The notes under the pieces: model-generated | Database searches by the model: none | The model's input: the letters and a program-made list of their open reading frames with translations, nothing else | What the model was told of the DNA's origin: nothing | Assembly: GCF_932526225.1 (NCBI RefSeq) | Contig: NC_064044.1 | Location: forward strand, 2,487,001 to 2,551,000 | Direction: 5' to 3' | Length of the DNA stretch: 64,000 nucleotides | From: Nematostella vectensis | Lineage: Eukaryota > Cnidaria > Anthozoa > Actiniaria > Edwardsiidae | Part shown: piece by piece, positions 43,180-54,710 of the stretch | How the letters are laid out: each line of letters opens with the position of its first letter | Position numbering within the stretch: the stretch's first letter is position 1 | Position numbers and translations under genes: made by a program

Positions 43180-43905
43180 CAACTCGAATATGAGGTTAAA
43201 CCCGAAAAAGTGTAAAGAGATGGGAATCAACTTCTTAGAATACCAATGTAGCACTTTACAACCCCTGGCGATCGGGAATACTATCGTTGAACAAGTGGAG
43301 AGTTATAAGCTCCTTGGTGTACATATTAGTTCGGATCTCTCCTGGAGCAAACATGTTGAATATGTCATAAAGAAGGCGAATAAGAGGCTATATTCTCTCC
43401 GGGTTCTCAGAAAGGCTGGTGTCGCGCAGGTTGAACTGGTTCAGATCTACTGTTCCCTCGTGCGGTCGGTAATGGAATATGCTGCACCGGTGTGGCCGCC
43501 CTTCCTGAGTACCTGGCGTGTTTATTGGAAACAATACAAAAAAGAGCGCTTAGAATCATCTTTCCATTCGATGAATACAGTGTAGCTTGTAACCGAGCGG
43601 GCTTACAGTCTCTGGCTAACCGTCGCGAGATTATCTCGGCTGCATTTGTTACAAAGGCTAAGGGTGTCAAACCTCTCAGTGAAGTAATTCCAAGGGGAAT
43701 ACCAATAAGCCACGGGTACTCCCTTAGACCAGGGCCGCAGCGCCCTCAAATGCCCAAAGGGCGCACAAATAGATTCAACAATCTTGCCACTGTGCGATAT
43801 GCATAATGCTATTAATGTTATAAGAGTGTTTTCTGACCGCCACTGTAATTCAGTGTACATACTGCAAAGTGGATAATAAACGATCATTATTATTACTATT
43901 ATGCA
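43180..43905 (+). mobile_element. LINE (CR1/L2-like) RT C-terminal fragment, frameshifted
   Basis: 43,190 to about 43,500 encodes a block with KLLGVHISSDLSWSKHVEYV and a YAAPVWP-type motif. It continues in another frame from 43,492 to 43,806 (LLETIQKRALRIIFP). The break is near 43,495. It ends in a short ATTATTATT tail near 43,890-43,905. It is dead, with the catalytic RT half missing. Confidence 0.8.
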
Positions 43906-45527
43906 TTACATATTGGTGCACCCACCATTTACCATATAGTGGCCTTGTTGTTGGTGGCCTACTCCAAAATGAATGCAATGAAGAAAAAACAGATTGATTT
44001 TGGAAGCAAATCCTAAAAAAAAACATCTAAGGCATCACTGACAGTGCTAAAATGCTAAGTTCTAATTTCAAACCAAACCCTTTCATTGATCTATGTTTGG
44101 GGTAGAGAGGAAGGAAAGAATATCAATTGACTAAAAATAGTCGACGGGGGAGGAAATATAAAGAGAATTGACTCAACTTGAAAGGTTTGTTAAAAAAATA
44201 CAACAGTAATGAAAATAATTTGATTGAGCATTTCTTGACATTTCCCCTTTCCCATTATCTTAACCCTTTCATCACCACAGGCCTCTAAAGAGTCCATGTA
44301 TATGCTATCCAAGCTATGTGAACAGAATTCTATTATTGAAAAAGAACAAGGTTGTTGCTAGTGTTATAAAGTTTAAGTATCTTGCCCTAAAAAACCCTTC
44401 CCTTAATAAAAGTTCCATTAATGTACATTTGTAAAGCTACATTCTGACAAGCTTTGTCCTTTCGAAGAACAAGTAATGGATGAAACAGGATTTCAAAGAT
44501 AGAATATAGTGTCAGACACAATTTTAGATAAGATGCAATACTGAAGTTTTAATGTACCATTTTAAGTGGTGATTTTCCATCCCCATGGGAATTCATATCT
44601 ACAAATATACATCCAGTAATGCATTATATTTTCGTGTTTTTAGAAACCCTGGATCCAACCATTCCAATGAAATAAATCTAAACCTTTAAAATAAATGTAA
44701 TGGAAAAGAGACTTGGAAAGGGAGCAGAAGTGAAAGTACTAAATGAAAATTTCTAATTTAAAAATCAAATCTGTTTATTAATTTATTTTTGGTGTAGAGG
44801 GGAAATAGCAAAGAGCATCAATTGCATAAAAATAGTCAACAGGGAGAAGGAAAGGAAGAAATATGACTCTTCTTTAAATGTTTGAAAAGAAAATATAATA
44901 ACAATAATGTGATAATTATATTCAGTACTTTCCTAAAATATCCCCTTTCCATTATCTTTAGGTTAATAGAAAACTGTTTTCGTTACAGATTTATTATTTA
45001 AAAAGCAAAATTATGTTCTTAGTTTTATATAATATAAGTATCTTGTTCTAAAAAAAACTATTGAGTGTGTACTGCTGAATCACATAGTAATGCCCTAGTC
45101 ATTTGAGCCCCCTCCCTTATGGTCCTGGGGAAGTCACGGGTTAATGTGGGGTTTTCGATTACTTTTTAACCAGAATATATCAAGAGGGGTGGTGGTATTG
45201 ACTGTTTTTGACTCTTAACTTGGAAACAGGCTTTTATTAAAGTCTAATCCCCCACCCTTTCCTGGGACCATGTGTGTGGGGGTATCAAATGACTAGTGAA
45301 TAAGAACTCCCTACTGTCTTTCAGACATGTCTTTCAACACATGGTTTTCAATTCTTATGTCTTCCAGTCTTTAGCATTCATCTTGGCCCTCAGGTAGTCC
45401 CTGGTTCATAAAAGAGTGACATTTCTTTTAAAACAATCTTTTCATCAAGACATTTATAATCTGACTAATTACCACAAATATTTGAAAATATTTGAAAAAA
45501 TAAACACATGAGATGTAAGATGCAGAC
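43906..45527. other. AT-rich sequence without a gene, diverged internal repeat
   Basis: 43,960-44,200 and 44,640-44,880 are diverged direct copies, as are parts of 42,940-43,110 and 44,440-44,580, so the region was duplicated before the LINE arrived. No coding sequence seen. Confidence 0.5.
45522..45527 (+). other. Polinton 2 target site duplication, left
   Basis: GCAGAC, identical to 55,366-55,371. Six base pairs is the expected Polinton integrase duplication. Confidence 0.9.
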
Positions 45528-45840
45528 GGGGGGAAAGGGGGCTTTCAGTGAGACAAGTGGGAGGCGCGAATCGCCCCCCGGGCCTCCTAGCCCCATCTTA
45601 GGCTTGGGAGGGGCGCTGGGCCCCTCCGACCCCCTCAGCCCCATTCCAGGCTGGGGACTTTCAGTGACACCGAAACGCGTTTCGCGTAGATCAATAATTG
45701 CTTATTATTAATCTACGTCGGGACCACTTCGCGTAGATGGATAATTAGCAGAAGTAAATCTACGCAAAACACACTCCGCGTAGATGAATAATTAGCAATG
45801 GTTAACAATCATTAATCCGCTGTCTATCGACAGCAGCGGG
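45528..45840 (+). repeat. Polinton 2 left TIR
   Basis: It matches the inverse of 55,055-55,365 over its whole length. It carries TTCGCGTAGA-type motifs at 45,681, 45,728, 45,775 (one change) and, just beyond, 45,846, each followed by an ATAATT block and often an inverted ATCTACG. Confidence 0.92.
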
Positions 45841-45981
45841 ACCACTTCGCGTAGGTTAATAATTAGCAATTGTAAATCTACGTCGGGGACGCCAGTGTCG
45901 GACCGCCAACCTACGGAGCGCGGAATAACCGTTTTTCGGCCGTAAATTCAAAGCCGCTAGCGTGGCGTTTAAACCTGAGCT

Positions 45982-46633
45982 TTACTCGAACACCTCGCTC
46001 CCGAACTCCTTGCAGCCTCTTTTTCATCTTTTCGCGTGTCTCCAGGGAGGGCCCTTTCCTGCTTTTTTTCTCACGCGATGCGAGGCCGTGTCGAGCTCTG
46101 ATAGCGGCCTTGAGCGCGTAGTATCTCTCTTGCTCCCGAAGTATTAGCCGACACTCTTTGTCTGAGATATGCTCGTCTTGCAGAGCCAGAACCTAAAACC
46201 GTCGTGTCTTCGTGTTTAGCCACCTTGCTCGTAAGGCCCCTAGAGACTACCCCCGCGCCCGCGCCCACGACACCAACACCGACCAGTCCAGCGACCCCTG
46301 CCAGCGGACCGCCGACTAGAACCCCTATCCCACTCAAAGAGACCCCCACCCCGGCGCTGGAAAGCGCCCCTGCAGCGATGCCGGATGCCACAGACACAGC
46401 ATGGGTAACGGCAAAGGCACGCTTATACTTCTCCCGCGCTTATACTTCTATCGATGATGCGTTATCTCGTTGTCTAGAACCGCCTGAGTGTTACATATTT
46501 TCTGGAGTCGGAAGCTTTGCACGTCGCCGCCGATGCTTGCCGGAACGGCAGGCGTCATGTGCTTACCCTTCGGGGGGCAACCACTGGGAAGCGAGGGGTA
46601 TATGGCACCACTGCTAACGTCGCTGTTTGCCAT
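45982..46633 (-). pseudogene. Polinton 2 membrane protein, broken copy
   Basis: Ortholog of the intact gene at 40,932-41,609. The N-terminal part from 46,633 stops early (HYR region, about 46,450). The hydrophobic middle (46,071-46,397) is in another frame and the C-terminal part is disrupted again near 46,190. Confidence 0.85.
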
Positions 46634-46649
46634 GCTTGTTATGTCGGAC

Positions 46650-47345
46650 CTAGGTTAGCTCTAATACAAAGCGAACAGGCTTGCCCTTAAAGTCCACCCG
46701 TCTACCGCAGTCATCCCTGATCCATATTTGGATACTAAAAGACAAACTCAGAGGAAGATGCTGCGGCACAAACGGGGATGTCGGGTCCATAGATTGCTTT
46801 CTCGTGCGGCCTCCCGCGGGTTTCTAAGCAAGCGAGAACGTTTGAAGGCTAGCCTAAGGAGAGGCATTGCGTGCGGTCTACGATATCGCAGCAGACGTAG
46901 AGGGCCTCTATTTTCAGCAAAGCCACCTTAAGTGCCCCCCCCCCCCAAGGGAAGTGCGAGGCCCCGCTCCCCCAACTGATCTTCTTTAGCCTCTAGGCCA
47001 AACAGTGCGCAAAGCTCGGCATTCAGAAACGCAACGCCACTGGACATAAGCGCAATCTTCCCGGTGAGGGGATCCAGCTTCGCGGTCAGAATCTTGCTTT
47101 CAGCGCGGTTGATCGTTTCCACGATGGACTCGGCCGTGTGGTGTCCGGCTGGCAGAGTAGCGATGGGCGAGAGGGCGGCTATAGTCGTTATCTGATGCTC
47201 CCGCTCGAGATTATACCAGCTGTTAAAAGCGAGCACTGCCGGAGCGCCACGAAGCGTGGGCGCCTTATCGGCCGCTCGAAGAAGAGCGTCTGTTCGCCTT
47301 TGGTGAGCACAGTATGTAGGACCACCATTGTGTCGAACACAGCCC
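46650..47345 (-). pseudogene. Polinton 2 minor capsid protein, broken copy
   Basis: Ortholog of 40,229-40,915. The start ATG is changed to GTG, a one-base deletion lies near 47,228, and the second half is out of frame after a poly-C run near 46,940. Confidence 0.85.
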
Positions 47346-47369
47346 GCCTTCGTGTTTAATAGGACTGAG

Positions 47370-47499
47370 CATGGATTGGGAAGGCTGGCGGATGCTGAAC
47401 GAGGAGGCGATTCCCTGAAGGGAGGTGGAAGAGACGAAGAAGGCGGCAACTGCGGCGGGAGCCTCTATAGCCGAACATATCAAACACGCTATAGCACGT
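47370..47499 (+). pseudogene. Polinton 2 GYWPQQLN-family gene, 5' stub
   Basis: Only the first ~42 codons remain (with ASIAEHIKHAIA) and they contain a stop and a shift. At about 47,499 the sequence jumps to the 5' end of the membrane-active gene (inverse of about 37,930), a deletion of ~2.15 kb relative to Polinton 1. Confidence 0.8.
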
Positions 47500-47558
47500 C
47501 CGCGATCGGCGGACGCACCCGGCAAGGTATCGTCAATGTCAACGTCAACATCACCCAT
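47500..47558 (-). pseudogene. Polinton 2 membrane-active protein gene, 5' stub
   Basis: It encodes MGDVDVDIDDTLPG and a few more codons, as at 37,878, then ends at the deletion junction. Confidence 0.8.
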
Positions 47559-47671
47559 GATGCGTGCGCATAACTCGTGCTACGCTATATTAGACATGTC
47601 TAACAGTCCGCACCATAGCCACGCGGCTTCGTACTTTATGTATATATATATATATATAATATACGTATACT

Positions 47672-48581
47672 TGACCCCCAACGAACACCCAGAACTCCTC
47701 TGGGGTTGAAAGCCGAGAGAACTGTTCACCGGGTCACTCTCAACCCGTCGACGGCCTCCCCAGGCGAGACGCTATATGTGGCGGTCCCAAAGCTATCGGA
47801 AGGCGTCACGCTCGTGCCTGGCTCCTTGAGGGTCGGTTTCGATCTCTCCATCTCAGGCCAAGCAAATAATACCGTCGTGAACAACGTCGGCCGAAATCTC
47901 GTGAGCCGCCTGAAAATCACGGTTGCAGGAGAAACGCTCCAGGACACCAACCACTACGATGTCTTCAAGACGTATGAGGAGCTTTACCTGTCCAAGGTCG
48001 AGAGAGAGGACCGCCTGGAGCAGGGCATACAGTCAGAAAACATGCGCAAGCTTCGCTCCAAGGCTGGCGATAAAACGACTAGTAACGCCAAGGAGAACAC
48101 TCTAAACGCCGCCCACGGGGCGAAGTACACCATCCCGTTAGACCATTATCTGCTGACGGACCACGGCGTACTGTACCCAAGGGCGGTCTCCGAGGCGCTG
48201 CTCTTCGAGATCACGCTCGCAACGGTTGACCAGGTAGTAGTCGAAAGCGATGCTACCAAATTATCCTATGGCATCAAAAATCTAGAGCTGGAATACGAAA
48301 GCCTGAGGGACGACAACCTCGCCCGGTCTGCAGCCGCCGCCTACCAAAACGGCACAACGTTCTTCTACGAGCAAGCGCACAGCATAATCAACGAGAGTGT
48401 CAGCCTGCCGCGAAGGTCTATGAGTGGCCTGTTGCTCCTCTTTGTGGAGCCATACACGGCAGGGGCTCGCGACTCTGAGAAGTTCGTGTACCCCGACATC
48501 AAGAGCGTTCGCGTTACAATCGACGGCATGACAAACAAGGTCTTCAGCCAGGGGCTCGCGGCCTCTCCTGGAACGCCATGA
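47672..48581 (+). pseudogene. Polinton 2 major capsid protein, both ends lost
   Basis: The frame is open from the region equivalent to codon ~7 of the Polinton 1 gene through VTIDGMTNKVFSQG, then meets a deletion junction near 48,560 and stops at 48,581. The N-terminal start is replaced by a (TA)n tract at 47,640-47,660, and the C-terminal ~115 codons are gone. The stretch that is interrupted in Polinton 1 (near 37,445) is open here. There is also a short internal deletion around 48,375. Confidence 0.9.
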
Positions 48582-48661
48582 ACTACGCAAAAATGACTGC
48601 CATTGCAGGTGCTGTCGCTTTAAAGGGTTACCTTGAGGATCAGAAGATCCTGCCCATGTAG
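48578..48661 (+). CDS. 27-codon peptide in Polinton 2
   Basis: Reads MNYAKMTAIAGAVALKGYL and seven more residues. It overlaps the capsid stop (ATGA) and is short, with a hydrophobic core. It may be a genuine small Polinton protein truncated or brought here by the deletion. Function unknown. Confidence 0.35.
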   Translation: MNYAKMTAIAGAVALKGYLEDQKILPM

Positions 48662-48753
48662 TAGTGTACTGTGGCACACTACTACATGTGTAGGCCACGT
48701 ATTAGACTCGTGTTCATGCATGTACACGTACACACAGCATCACACACTACTCG

Positions 48754-49201
48754 ATGGCCTCCATCGCGATTTTGGTTGGTGGCGCCGTCCTGAGCGCGAC
48801 TGCATTCGTTGGTGGCAACTACCTCGCAAAGTTCCTGTCGAACGATGAGAGCCCTGCCTTAGCTGAGAAGGAGAGGCACGACAAGGCCCTAGAGAAATAC
48901 CAACAAGACTATTGACGCTACCAACAGCGGCGACAAAAAATCCTCGATTGCCAAGCTCAAAGTCGCGAGAGAGGGGCCCTCGCAAAGCAAAACTTCACCG
49001 ACACTGACTACGCCCTCAAACTCTACAACCAGACCCGACCAAAACAATCCCTGGAGTCGATGCGGGCTCCTGAGCTGTCCGACTACTACATCCCCAGCAA
49101 AACGCAGAAATAGGCAGAAAAACGCCGAGTTGGCGTACATTGGCGCCGGCACTCTCTCCGGCACTCTCTCCATCGGCTACACAGCTAGCCGCTTGCTGTG
49201 A
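48754..49201 (+). pseudogene. Polinton 2 small membrane protein, stop and frameshift
   Basis: Starts MASIAILVGGAVLSATAFVG (membrane anchor), followed by a charged helical region. There is an in-frame TGA at 48,913-48,915, after which the frame continues (KILDCQAQ ... ELSDYYIPSKTQK) to a stop near 49,112. The C-terminal hydrophobic end (LAYIGAGTLSGTLSIGY) is in another frame, to 49,201. Similar two-anchor proteins occur, as I recall, in cnidarian Polintons. Confidence 0.55.
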
Positions 49202-49300
49202 TGTAGCTGCCGTTCCGGCGCTGCATCAAGGCGGCCTTTTTCCATACTGCGCGTATGCGCATGCGTATACGTATACGTATACGTATGCGTATACGTATAA

Positions 49301-49467
49301 GATGATTGCAGACCAGTTGTGGAGTGCTATGCACGAGGTAGCAGCCGCTGCTAAGCGAGTGACACCGAAGGTGCCGTCGATGGGTGGGTTATTTAGCTTT
49401 GGTAACATTGCTAACCGAAGCCTCGAGTTGTGGCGAGCAGACCGGGAGTGCGTTATGAGGTTCGCCA
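49301..49467 (+). other. Leader ORF before the Polinton 2 integrase
   Basis: An ATG at 49,301 opens MIADQLWSAMHEVAAAAKR, in a different frame from the integrase, preceded by an (ATACGT)n tract (about 49,262-49,300). It may be the true integrase N-terminus separated by a frameshift, or a separate small gene. Confidence 0.35.
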
Positions 49468-50539
49468 ATGTGTCGTTCTACGAGTGCCTACCGACCTCAG
49501 AAAGACCCCCTCGGCACTACCCGAGCAGACGGCAACCGCCTGTTGGAGAAAGATACACCTGTTGCAGTACATTGCCGACACGTAATGGCGGCGAAGCGCA
49601 TTTACGACGAAGAACTCGATGCGTTCCTTCGTCCTATATACCACGCCAGAGGTGGCTTCCAGAAAGTGACCGCTCTGCATGCCAAACTTCCCAACGGCTC
49701 AGCCTCCATAGATCGAGTGCGCAAGTGGGTAAGCTCGCAGCCCGTCGGGGGCTACACACAGACACCCCCTCCTCCGACTACCTACGCCCACTTCTCGGAG
49801 CAGATACCAAACCGTATCCACCAGTCGGACCTGCTATTCTTGCCAACCGACCGCGGGTACAAGTATGCCCTGACTGTCGTTGACTTTGCTTCACGATATA
49901 AAGCCGCCCGCCCACTGAGGACTAAGAGCGCGGCCGTCGTCTCCTGCGAACTCGCTGGCATCTATGCAGAGGGACCTCTCGCATGGCCTAAAGTCCTCAT
50001 GGTTGATGACGGCACGGAGTTCAAGGGTGCTACCACAAAGCTCCTAACAGACCACGGGGTGGAGGTCCGACGGGCTGAGCCAGGGCACCACAGGAGCCAA
50101 GCTTTCGCCGAGTCTTTCCATCGCTGGCTGGCACAGCGCCTATTTCGTGCGCAGTACTCGAAGGAGCTTGCATACGGCGAGACAAACCGCAAGTGGGTTA
50201 CTGCTTTGCTAACCGTAATCTCGGACATAAACGCAACGAAGACTCGCATGACTGGCCTTGCGCCTAAAGACGCCATAAAGCTGAGGCGCGTGCCTCTCAA
50301 AGCCGAAAAGCCCCCCTAAAAGGTTCCCTTAGAGGTCGGAACGGAGGTGTACATCGCCGTAAACGAGGAAGACCTTCAGGGTCAAGGGCCGACGGCGAGC
50401 GACGGACCCGTGGTGGACAAGCAAGGCATACCCAATACTAAAGAGGGTCATGGTGCCCGGACAGCCAGTGTTGTATTACACGGCGTACTCTAAGCACGGC
50501 TTCACGCGTTCGCAGTTGCGTAGCGTGACGCTAGCGTGA
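49468..50539 (+). pseudogene. Polinton 2 integrase (retroviral-type rve), stop and frameshift
   Basis: This is the DDE integrase that inserts Polintons and makes the 6-bp duplication. The open part (49,468-50,319) carries the catalytic triad D121 (QSDLLFL), D181 (MVDDGTEF) and E215 (AFAESFHRW), with 34 residues between the last two. A stop at 50,317-50,319 and a shift near 50,405 interrupt the C-terminal DNA-binding region, which resumes as VPGQPVLYYTAYSKHGF and ends at 50,539. The catalytic core is intact. The first 60-odd codons are not confidently placed. Confidence 0.9.
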
Positions 50540-53500
50540 TCAGCGCTTGTGCCTTCTATTGCAGCTAAGGAACGTGAGTCTGACATTCCACTTGTAGTGA
50601 CCCTGACTGTCGTCCAGCCGGTCGATACTGAAACATTGGGGATGACTCTTGGTGTACCCCTGAAGCAGAAGCTGAGTGCCACAGACCGTGCACTTCTTTT
50701 CCGCGTCAGCAATCATGCCGAGTACGTGGTATACCGTAACGTGGTGCGGTCCCGTGTATTTTGTGCGACCTTTTTGCCTGTCGTCTATAGCATATCGCTT
50801 GATTCGCGCTATAATGAGCTCTTCACTGGGCGTATCCTGCAGTCCTGTGGGAACCAAGGCACCGCGGGTGTTATCCGGGGGGATCACGCGGACTATCTGG
50901 TCGGCGCGCCGCACGCGGGAGATGCCGGTCTATACAGCATTCGTGATCCAGCCCTCTAAGCTGTGGTCTATGATAAACAGACGTCTTGGAGTCTGAATAG
51001 TCTTGTCCTGCACCCGGTGGACTGTCCCCCAGCCCGCGTATTTCCACTCGAGGGGAAGCCCGTTAAGGACCGCGTCGAGAGGAACCTCGACTACCGTGCC
51101 TTTGTACGCGTCGAACTTCTCACCCCTTTTGCCTGGCACGGGCACTGGCCGCCCTTGCTTGCGATAATGATGCGCGACGCCAGGATCGGGGTCAAAGCGG
51201 ATGGTTGCTGGCAATCGGGGGTAGTTTTTCCTGTGGTGCTCTACCAATCGCTGCTGAACAAAAGCCCCAATCTTTTTGGTCGAGCACACCCACATATCGC
51301 TTGGGTGGGCCTGCTCGATCGCCGCGTCGAACGCCACCCCATCCCACTCCTCTCGAAACACCTCAAGCTGTTGGAAATCTGGCTGAAACAATATCCGGCC
51401 CTTTATGTCGTGGAGCCTGGATGAGGGCGCGGCAGAGCCGCAGTCGCATGTACTGTACGGCTTTCCGCAGTCTTCACTCAGGCAGCGGTAGTCGGACTCG
51501 AACCAGCGGATGTTCCCTTGTGCCCACTCCTTGAGCATATCGTGAGGCCTTTCTTTATCTCCCCAGGGCGGGACCTGCCCATAGTCGCCACAACACACTA
51601 CCTGACACGGCCGCGTGGCGAGATACCCTAGGATGCCGCGTAGCACTTTAGCCTGTACCTTACAGCACTTGTCAATGATGAGTACTTCTGCGAGACGGTC
51701 GAGTTTGTGCCCCAGCTCGAAAGGTCTCCAATCCTCTATCGGCTTCTCCGCTGGTATGCAGAGGTAGTGGTGGTAGGTTTGAACCTTCACCGCGAGGCGC
51801 GGGTTGTTGCGATGGTCGTGGGCGAGGTCGTTCTAGGGGGTGAGCACCACAACGTTGCGGCCGCGGAACATGCTCACCGCCTACTCGGTCTTCCCCGACC
51901 CTCCTCGGCCGGCTAGATACATCTTTGCAGAGGTTGCGTCCACTAGATCACACGGTGACTCGGCGCAGTGTATGGCTCCCTGGCCAAGCTCCCCGACCTC
52001 TTCGGACCCCAAACCGCCTCGGGTCGCCACTCGTACCCAGGCTTCTTGTGGCGCCAGTCTCCATACCTCGGATTTCGCTCCACGAACTTTACACCACTGG
52101 GCACCGCCTTTACGTATATGGCATCTGTGCACACTCGGAGGACGTCTTCGCGAGGGATCCGCCTCAACATGCGTCGCAACGCTATGTTTTTGTACGCCAA
52201 GACGAAGGCCCTGATATGGTACCATTGTGAGCGCCGGACGCCGTCTTTGTATTGGATCAGATGAGCCCCGTCGGCATGCTCGAAGTTAAGTAAGTGGTCG
52301 GTGCCCGCAAGGAGGTTTGTCAGATACGCGACTTCTCCACGGTCGCGGACTACGATCGAGGACTCCTCGCCATGGCGAGCGCACCTGCCTACGAAACGGA
52401 CAGCGAGATCTCGACCCTCAGGGTACTGCGAGTCTTCGCCGCCGGGGCGGCACGCGATGGAGTGGGGGAACTTGATGCAATCCTTTTTTTCCGACGCTAT
52501 ACATCACCTCCCTCGCCGTGCCCATGACGAGGTCACCCGGGTCTAACAGGCCCAGGCGTGGTGATCCAGCCCTCGTTTTGTTCCAAGTGCTGCCCTACCC
52601 TCCCGGAAGTGTAGGGGTGGCAGGCCTCAGAGAAATCCCACTCGGTCAGCTGAATGGCCCTGGTTAGAAGAACCTCGCTCAATGACCGTCCCACAACATC
52701 CGCGATACGATACACGTTCGTAGGGAAGCCGTATTTCCGTACCAAATCAATGGCGTCCGAGGCGCCGCCGGAGACACTGTCCTCGCATGCCGATGTGCGC
52801 ATGAGGCTGCGCCCCTAAGTTTTCCTTGCTATTCCACACTTTGGACTCAACCTGCGCCGCTCGCCAGACGTCCCTGTATTTAAGAGGCGTTGGCATGATG
52901 TTCTCTCTTTGGGTCCACTTCTTGAAGCGATACCCTATTGCACCGCCCATCGAGTGCGTAGCTTCGGTGTACTTTTAGTAGGCTGGGTGATCATCAGGGA
53001 TCCATTGAGGATCATATCCTGTCTCGTCTGTAAACGCCCTGTCGATAGCTGCTCCGTCCTGTCCCGATCGTTACAGTTTGCCTTCGTGCGTGACTATAAC
53101 ACGCCCACACAGCCAGATCCTCGTGCTTCTGGGGATCGTCCTGTTTATAAAGCGAATGAGCACCTCTCGCAATTTTGCATCGCGCGTTTTTGTGGCGGCA
53201 CTGGTTAGAGCCTTCTCCTGACATAACTAACGAATTTCCCCCTCATCCTCGAAGTATAGGCCGTGGACGCTCGCGATCGCAGGTGGTTCAGTCGGAAGCT
53301 TCGCCCAGGCGTGGTTATTGTGGCAAGGGATGCGGATTTGTGTGTACCCCCTCTTGTACTTCCTCGAGTCCCACATAACGTTGCCCAGGGCGTCCACGGC
53401 TACCAGCTTTACCTCGAGCTTCTTTTCCATCTCAAAGAGGTCTTCTTTGGTGCATCTCATAGTGGCCAGCTTCTTGTCATATCGCTCGAGGATCTTGCCT

Positions 53501-54290
53501 CGTGTCTTGGTTAGACCAAGGGAGCGCGAGGTGCCGCGATTCCTCAAGAAGTCGGCAACATAGCTCACAACACAGTTAGCGAAGGCGTCACTTCGAAGCT
53601 CGTATCTCACGTAGACGAGGTACTCTCGTCCTTTCTCCCAAATACCCGCATCGAGCCTTCCAGGGCGCCGACTGCGATTTGGTCCCCTCTTTTGACTAAC
53701 GACCCACCAATCTTGTGCTCCGAGCGCCCTTCCTCCTCCGTGATTGGCGCCAATGGCTCTGCGGGGGCCTTACCACCGGCCGTGAAGAGTCTGTAACGCC
53801 GGTCGGGGTCTACCTTCTCGAGCACCAGTGGTAGCACTGCGTTTGCCATCAGAGACTCTCGCTCGTGCGAGACCCACCACACCGAGTCGTCGTCATTAAT
53901 ATCAGGCCCCCGCATAACCGGCTTTAGAGCGATGACACCTGCTCCACCAAGATCTCGTATCTCCTGGTAAACACCGGCGCTTATGTCTTGGCCCCGAAGA
54001 GTGGCATCCATGCTTGGGAACCAAAGATGGGCGCCGCCGACGAAGAGAGAATAGTACTCCTCGGGGTCTGAGCCCTCTGGGCCCTCTTGCCGCCGTTCCA
54101 GCAGCAATGGGTCGAACTCGCGCAAGACTTCCTCTGGCCGCGAGCTCGCCGGCATGAGCGGCTTAAGCAGCTTGCGCTTGGCATCCTCGGGGATGCCCTC
54201 GTGCAGGATCTTCTGGACCAGTCCTGCCAGTACGGCGGGCGTCTCTTTGTCAGGCATGCTATTGAGAATCTCCTCTATGTAAGCATTCAT
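50540..54290 (-). pseudogene. Polinton 2 replication gene: PolB-like region + SF1 helicase + HNH-like module
   Basis: Many stops and shifts break one long gene. From its N-terminus: an acidic domain (54,290-53,607); a region with CHNNHAW (about 53,305-53,322); polymerase-like palm segments (about 52,800-52,100), with a motif C-like RVCTDAIYV near 52,112-52,140 and a decayed motif A region; a Walker A GRGGSGKT (about 51,890) followed by two in-frame stops; helicase motifs IIDK (normally DE) and VVCCGDYGQVPPWG (51,790-50,930); and a C-terminal CTVC...SIDRLDD...LSCNRRHK zinc/HNH-like module ending at 50,540. I recall the same domain order from a fungal (Rhizophagus) protein family. It converges on the integrase with no spacer. 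Confidence 0.75.
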
Positions 54291-54291
54291 A

Positions 54292-54710
54292 TTTGGGTAT
54301 ACCTTGTGCCACCCAGTCTCTAATTTCCCGTATCACAACCGGCGGGACGAGTGTTTGGGTATACCTTGTGCCACCCAGTCTCTAATTGCCCGTATCACAA
54401 CCGGCGGGAAGAGTGTTTGGGTATACCTTGTGCCACCCAGTCTCTAACTGCCCGTATCACAGCCGGCGGGACGAGTGTTTGGGTATGCCTTGTGCCACCC
54501 AGTCTCTAATTGCCCGTATCACAGCCGGCGGGACGAGTGTTTGGGTATGCCTTGTGCCACCAAGTCTCTAATTGCCCGTATCACAGCCGGCGGGACGAGT
54601 GTTTGGGTATGCCTTGTGCCACCAAGTCTCTAATTGCCCGTATCACAACCGGCGGGACGAGTTTTTGGGTATGTCTTGTGCCACCCAGTCTCTAATCGCC
54701 CGTATCGCGG
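54292..54710. repeat. 62-bp tandem repeat (about 6.7 copies) at the head of the replication gene
   Basis: The unit begins 'tgtttgggtataccttgtgc' and ends with ACCGGCGGGACGAG. It abuts the predicted start of the replication gene (54,290, minus). ORFs of 61 codons at 62-bp steps are artefacts of the period. It may be part of the promoter or a replication-associated repeat. Confidence 0.92.
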
